Below, piece after piece: positions 14,243-16,700 of a stretch of 16,700 nt of DNA. Source of the DNA: Actinomycetes bacterium. GTDB lineage: Bacteria > Actinomycetota > Actinomycetes > Propionibacteriales > Propionibacteriaceae. The position numbers and the translations under genes are program-made. The notes beneath the pieces are model-generated. The model was not told where the DNA came from. It made no database searches and saw only the letters and a list, made by a program, of their open reading frames with translations. The DNA lies in contig JAEZGC010000137.1 of NCBI GenBank assembly GCA_023437345.1, positions 1 to 16,700 on the forward strand, given 5' to 3'. How positions within the stretch are numbered: position 1 is the stretch's first letter; the number at the start of each line of letters is the position of its first letter.

Positions 14243-15126
14243 ACCAGCCGGGTGGCCGAGCCGCCAAGGCCGAGCGACTCGGTCAGTGCGGCGAACCGGT
14301 CCGGATCGGCGGGTGCGGAAGGCAGGGTCAGGTCCAGCTCGGGCAGCGGGACGTCGGTGGCGACCGCGACCACGGTTCGTGCCGGACCCAGGTAGTCCAC
14401 GGCCGCGGTCAACCGCCGGGTGACCGACGGGCCCAGCTTGCCCTGGCCCGCGGCGTCCACCATGCCCTCCAGGTCGCCGTAGCTGGCGACCAGGGCGGCC
14501 GCCGTCTTCTCCCCGATCCCGGCGACCCCGGGCAACCCGTCTGACGGGTCACCGCGCAGCACGGCGAAGTCCACGTAGCCGCCGCCGGTCACTCCGTACC
14601 TGGCGGCCAGCCAAGCGTCGTCCACCCGGTCGTGCTGGGCCACGCCACGTCCGCAGTAGAGCACCCGCACCTGACGCGGGTCGTCGACCAACTGGAACAG
14701 GTCACGGTCGCCGGTGACGACGTCCACCGGTCCGCGCGCCCGGGTGGCCAGCGTCCCGATCACGTCGTCGGCCTCGTAGCCGTCGACGCCGACCACTGCC
14801 AGCCCGGCCGCCTTGAGCACCTCGACGATCAGTGGCACCTGGCGGACCAGGTCGGCCGGCACCTCCTCGACGTCGCCGTGGGCGACCCGGTGCGCCTTGT
14901 AGCCGGGCACCAGCGCCACCCGCCAGGCGGGGCGCCAGGAGTTGTCCCAGCAGCACGCCAGCTCGGTGGGGGAGTACTGCTCGACGAACCGGGCTATGAA
15001 GTCGAGCAGCCCGCGCACCGCGTTGACGGGGGTGCCGTCGGGGGCGCGCAGGGTGGCCGGCACCCCGAAGAAGGCGCGGAAGTAGAGCGAGGCGGTGTCG
15101 AGCAGCATCAGCCGCGGCGTTGGCAT
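14215..15126 (-). CDS. 5'-3' exonuclease / flap nuclease (PolA N-terminal domain-like)
   Basis: This 303-residue stand-alone protein corresponds to the 5' nuclease domain of DNA polymerase I. Such enzymes remove RNA primers and flaps. Acidic metal ligands are present: Asp 10 (LLDTAS), Asp 61 (CWDNSW), Glu 118 with Asp 120 and Asp 121 (YEADDVIG), Asp 140 and Asp 142 (TGDRDLFQL), and Asp 193 and Asp 196 (RGDPSDGLPG). The H3TH DNA-binding motif follows as GVAGIGEKTAA (200-210). Both metal sites look complete, so activity is expected. No polymerase domain follows. ATG 15126 is the first start after an in-frame stop; a weak CACGAT lies five bases upstream. It is divergent from lnt with 33 bases between the starts. 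Confidence 0.92.
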   Translation of the reverse strand: MPTPRLMLLDTASLYFRAFFGVPATLRAPDGTPVNAVRGLLDFIARFVEQYSPTELACCWDNSWRPAWRVALVPGYKAHRVAHGDVEEVPADLVRQVPLIVEVLKAAGLAVVGVDGYEADDVIGTLATRARGPVDVVTGDRDLFQLVDDPRQVRVLYCGRGVAQHDRVDDAWLAARYGVTGGGYVDFAVLRGDPSDGLPGVAGIGEKTAAALVASYGDLEGMVDAAGQGKLGPSVTRRLTAAVDYLGPARTVVAVATDVPLPELDLTLPSAPADPDRFAALTESLGLGGSATRLVQALAGRST

Positions 15127-15146
15127 GGCTCATCGTGCCATGCGCC

Positions 15147-15152
15147 TATGCT
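15147..15152 (+). promoter_or_regulatory. -10 box of leaderless promoter (lnt)
   Basis: TATGCT is followed by seven bases and ATG 15160. It lies in the 33-base gap shared with the divergent exonuclease gene. Confidence 0.65.
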
Positions 15153-15159
15153 CGCGACC

Positions 15160-16700
15160 ATGATCGAACGGCTGGCCGGGCTGCACCTTGGCGTGCGGGT
15201 CGGGGCGGCCGTCGGGTTCGGCGTGCTGACCGCGCTGGGCTTCGCGCCGTTCGGCTGGTGGCCGCTGCTGCTGCCCGGCGTGGCCGGGTTGTCGCTGCTC
15301 GTGCTGGGCGCCGGACGGCTGCGCGCCGCGCTGCTGCTGGGCTGGGGCTACGGGATCGGCTACATGGGGCTCGGCCTGAGCTGGATGCGCGCCATCTTCG
15401 TCGAGGCGATGCTCGGCATCGTCGCGGTCACCTCGCTGCTGTACGTGCTGCTGGCCGCCCTCGGCTACGCGGTCCGCCGACTGGCGCTGTGGCCGCTCGC
15501 CTTCGCTGCCGCGTGGGTGGCTGTCGAGGCCCTGATCTCGCGCTGGCCGTTCGACGGGTTCAGCTGGATGCGGCTGGGCTACACGATGACCGACACCCCG
15601 CTGGCCGGCCTCTACCCGCTGGTCGGGGTGGCGGGGGTGAGCTTCGTGGTCGCTCTGCTGGGGCAGGGGCTGCTGTGGCAGGTCGACTCGTGGAGTCGGC
15701 GCCGCGGGCTGGTGGGAGCGGCGGTGGTGCTGGCCACGGCAGCGCTCACCGCTGCCGGCGCCGCGATCCCGGCCGGTGCGAGCGTCGGCCAGACCAGCAC
15801 CATCGGGTGGGTGCAGGGCGGCGCACCGGGCGGCGGGGTGTACGGGATCGGCCCGCCCAGGACCACCACCCGCAACCATCTGGCCGAAACCCGCGCGTTG
15901 TTCGAGGCTGTCGACGCCGGCCGGGAGCCCCGTCCCGACTTCGTGGTGTGGCCGGAGAACGGCACCGACCTCGACCCGTACCACGACGCCGAGACCGCGG
16001 CACTGGTCGGCCAGGCCCTGCAGGCGGCAGGGGTGCCGATCCTGGTCGGCACGATCCTGGACGGGCCGGGCGTCGACGAGCGCCAGACGGCGGCGCTGTG
16101 GCTGGACCCGCAGGCCGGCGAACTCCAGCGGTATGTCAAGCGTGGCATCGTGCCGTTCGGCGAGTTCGTTCCGTTCCGCAGCGTCCTGCTGCCGCTGTTC
16201 CCGGTGCTTCGCTATGTCGGCGCCCAGTCGATAGCGGGCACCGAGCCCGGCGTCATCACGGCCCGGGTGGGGCAGCAGTATCCGCTGGGGCTGATGATCT
16301 GCTACGACGTCTCGTTCGACGCCATCGTGTACGACACCGTCCGGCACGGTGGGGAGGTGCTGGTGGTGCAGAGCAGCAATGCGATGTACCAGGGCACCGG
16401 CCAGATCGACCAGCAGTTCGCCATCACCCGGGCCCGGGCAGCGGAATTGCGCCGCGAGGTGCTGGTGGTCACCACCAGCGGCGTGTCAGGCCTGATCCGT
16501 CCCGACGGCAGCGTGGACTTCCAGGTCGGCGAGCCGGCGGCCGCCTCGGGTGTGGTCGAGTTGCCCCGCCGGACGGGGCTCACCCCGGCTGTCCGGGTGG
16601 CTCCCGTGCTCGAACTCGGTCTCGTCCTGGCAGCCCTCGTGCTGGTCGGTGTCGGGCTGGTCCCGGCGGTCCGCGGATTCTTCGCTGCTTGGCGCCGACT
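15160..16700 (+). CDS. lnt: Apolipoprotein N-acyltransferase (Lnt), 3' end outside window
   Basis: The frame is open from ATG 15160 to the window end, giving 513 codons with no stop. The N-terminal half has about six membrane segments, starting with GFGVLTALGFAPFGWWPL and including SRWPFDGFSWMRLGY. The C-terminal half is a nitrilase-like domain outside the membrane. The catalytic triad is Glu 266 (WPENGTD), Lys 327 (YVKRGIVPFGEFVPF) and Cys 381 (MICYDVSFD), close to Glu267/Lys335/Cys387 of the Escherichia coli enzyme. Lnt adds the third acyl chain to the N-terminal Cys of lipoproteins such as the binding protein at 3133-4176. A last hydrophobic segment begins near 16600, so the coding part is nearly complete. 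In many actinobacteria a polyprenol-phosphate mannose synthase domain or gene follows; that cannot be seen here. Confidence 0.95.
   Translation, partial: MIERLAGLHLGVRVGAAVGFGVLTALGFAPFGWWPLLLPGVAGLSLLVLGAGRLRAALLLGWGYGIGYMGLGLSWMRAIFVEAMLGIVAVTSLLYVLLAALGYAVRRLALWPLAFAAAWVAVEALISRWPFDGFSWMRLGYTMTDTPLAGLYPLVGVAGVSFVVALLGQGLLWQVDSWSRRRGLVGAAVVLATAALTAAGAAIPAGASVGQTSTIGWVQGGAPGGGVYGIGPPRTTTRNHLAETRALFEAVDAGREPRPDFVVWPENGTDLDPYHDAETAALVGQALQAAGVPILVGTILDGPGVDERQTAALWLDPQAGELQRYVKRGIVPFGEFVPFRSVLLPLFPVLRYVGAQSIAGTEPGVITARVGQQYPLGLMICYDVSFDAIVYDTVRHGGEVLVVQSSNAMYQGTGQIDQQFAITRARAAELRREVLVVTTSGVSGLIRPDGSVDFQVGEPAAASGVVELPRRTGLTPAVRVAPVLELGLVLAALVLVGVGLVPAVRGFFAAWRR

Noticed and set aside
15127..15137. 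CACGAT before the exonuclease start as a leaderless -10 box
   Set aside because: It lacks the first T and the spacing is five bases instead of 6-7.
15130..16347. Open frame of 405 codons on the minus strand inside lnt
   Set aside because: It is antisense to the lnt catalytic triad region, and its product is His/Gln/Arg/Gly-rich and unlike any family. The true gene is on the plus strand and runs off the window.
1..16700. A CRISPR array, toxin-antitoxin pair, integrase, transposon ends or tRNA attachment site
   Set aside because: No regularly spaced repeats, transposase or recombinase motifs, tRNA-like cloverleaf or composition shift were seen; the whole window has uniform high GC content.

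Overview
The window is a stretch of ordinary chromosome from a high-GC actinobacterium. Codon third positions are almost all G or C, GTG starts are frequent, many starts lack a Shine-Dalgarno sequence, and the gene content (metX-metW, Lnt, PHP protein, TauE, CaCA) is typical. Propionibacteriales or a relative is a reasonable guess, but the sequence does not settle it. No tRNA, rRNA, CRISPR array, insertion sequence or phage gene was found. No gap between genes exceeds about 170 bases.

Layout. (1) 2-682: the 3' end of a GT4-like glycosyltransferase, cut by the window start. (2) 689-4176, minus strand: a three-gene ABC importer operon, read substrate-binding lipoprotein, then ATPase, then a permease made of two fused permease domains. 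The binding protein is NMT1/THI5-like, so a small nutrient such as a pyrimidine, sulfonate or riboflavin-like compound is likely, but no riboswitch fixes the substrate. (3) 4344-5201, plus strand: a PlsC-like acyltransferase, converging on a secreted M28 zinc aminopeptidase with a PA domain (5198-6580). Their stop codons overlap in one CTAG. (4) 6647-9320: a PHP/HhH protein (minus) divergent from a small HNH protein (plus), then an extended SDR (plus) converging on a DUF4342 protein (minus). (5) 9387-12392, minus strand: an AlkD-like DNA alkylation repair protein, a CaCA cation exchanger, a TauE/SafE permease and a GatB/YqeY-domain protein. (6) 12477-14242, plus strand: the metX-metW pair of methionine biosynthesis. 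(7) 14215-15126: a stand-alone 5'-3' exonuclease (minus). (8) 15160-16700: apolipoprotein N-acyltransferase, running off the window end.

The most striking shared signal is regulatory. At least eight genes, on both strands, have a TAnnnT hexamer followed by exactly 6 or 7 bases and then an ATG or GTG. This is the layout of leaderless actinobacterial transcripts, and it decides several start codons (acyltransferase, M28 peptidase, PHP protein, HNH protein, TauE). The genes with clear Shine-Dalgarno sequences are mainly the ABC operon, yqeY, DUF4342 and metXW.

I found no convincing undescribed multi-gene system. The better leads are individual oddities: an HNH protein whose first catalytic His is Cys, a PolX-like protein reduced to HhH plus PHP, a fused-permease importer of unknown substrate with an inverted repeat in its promoter region, a metX-metW pair without metY, and an acyltransferase with an altered block III motif.
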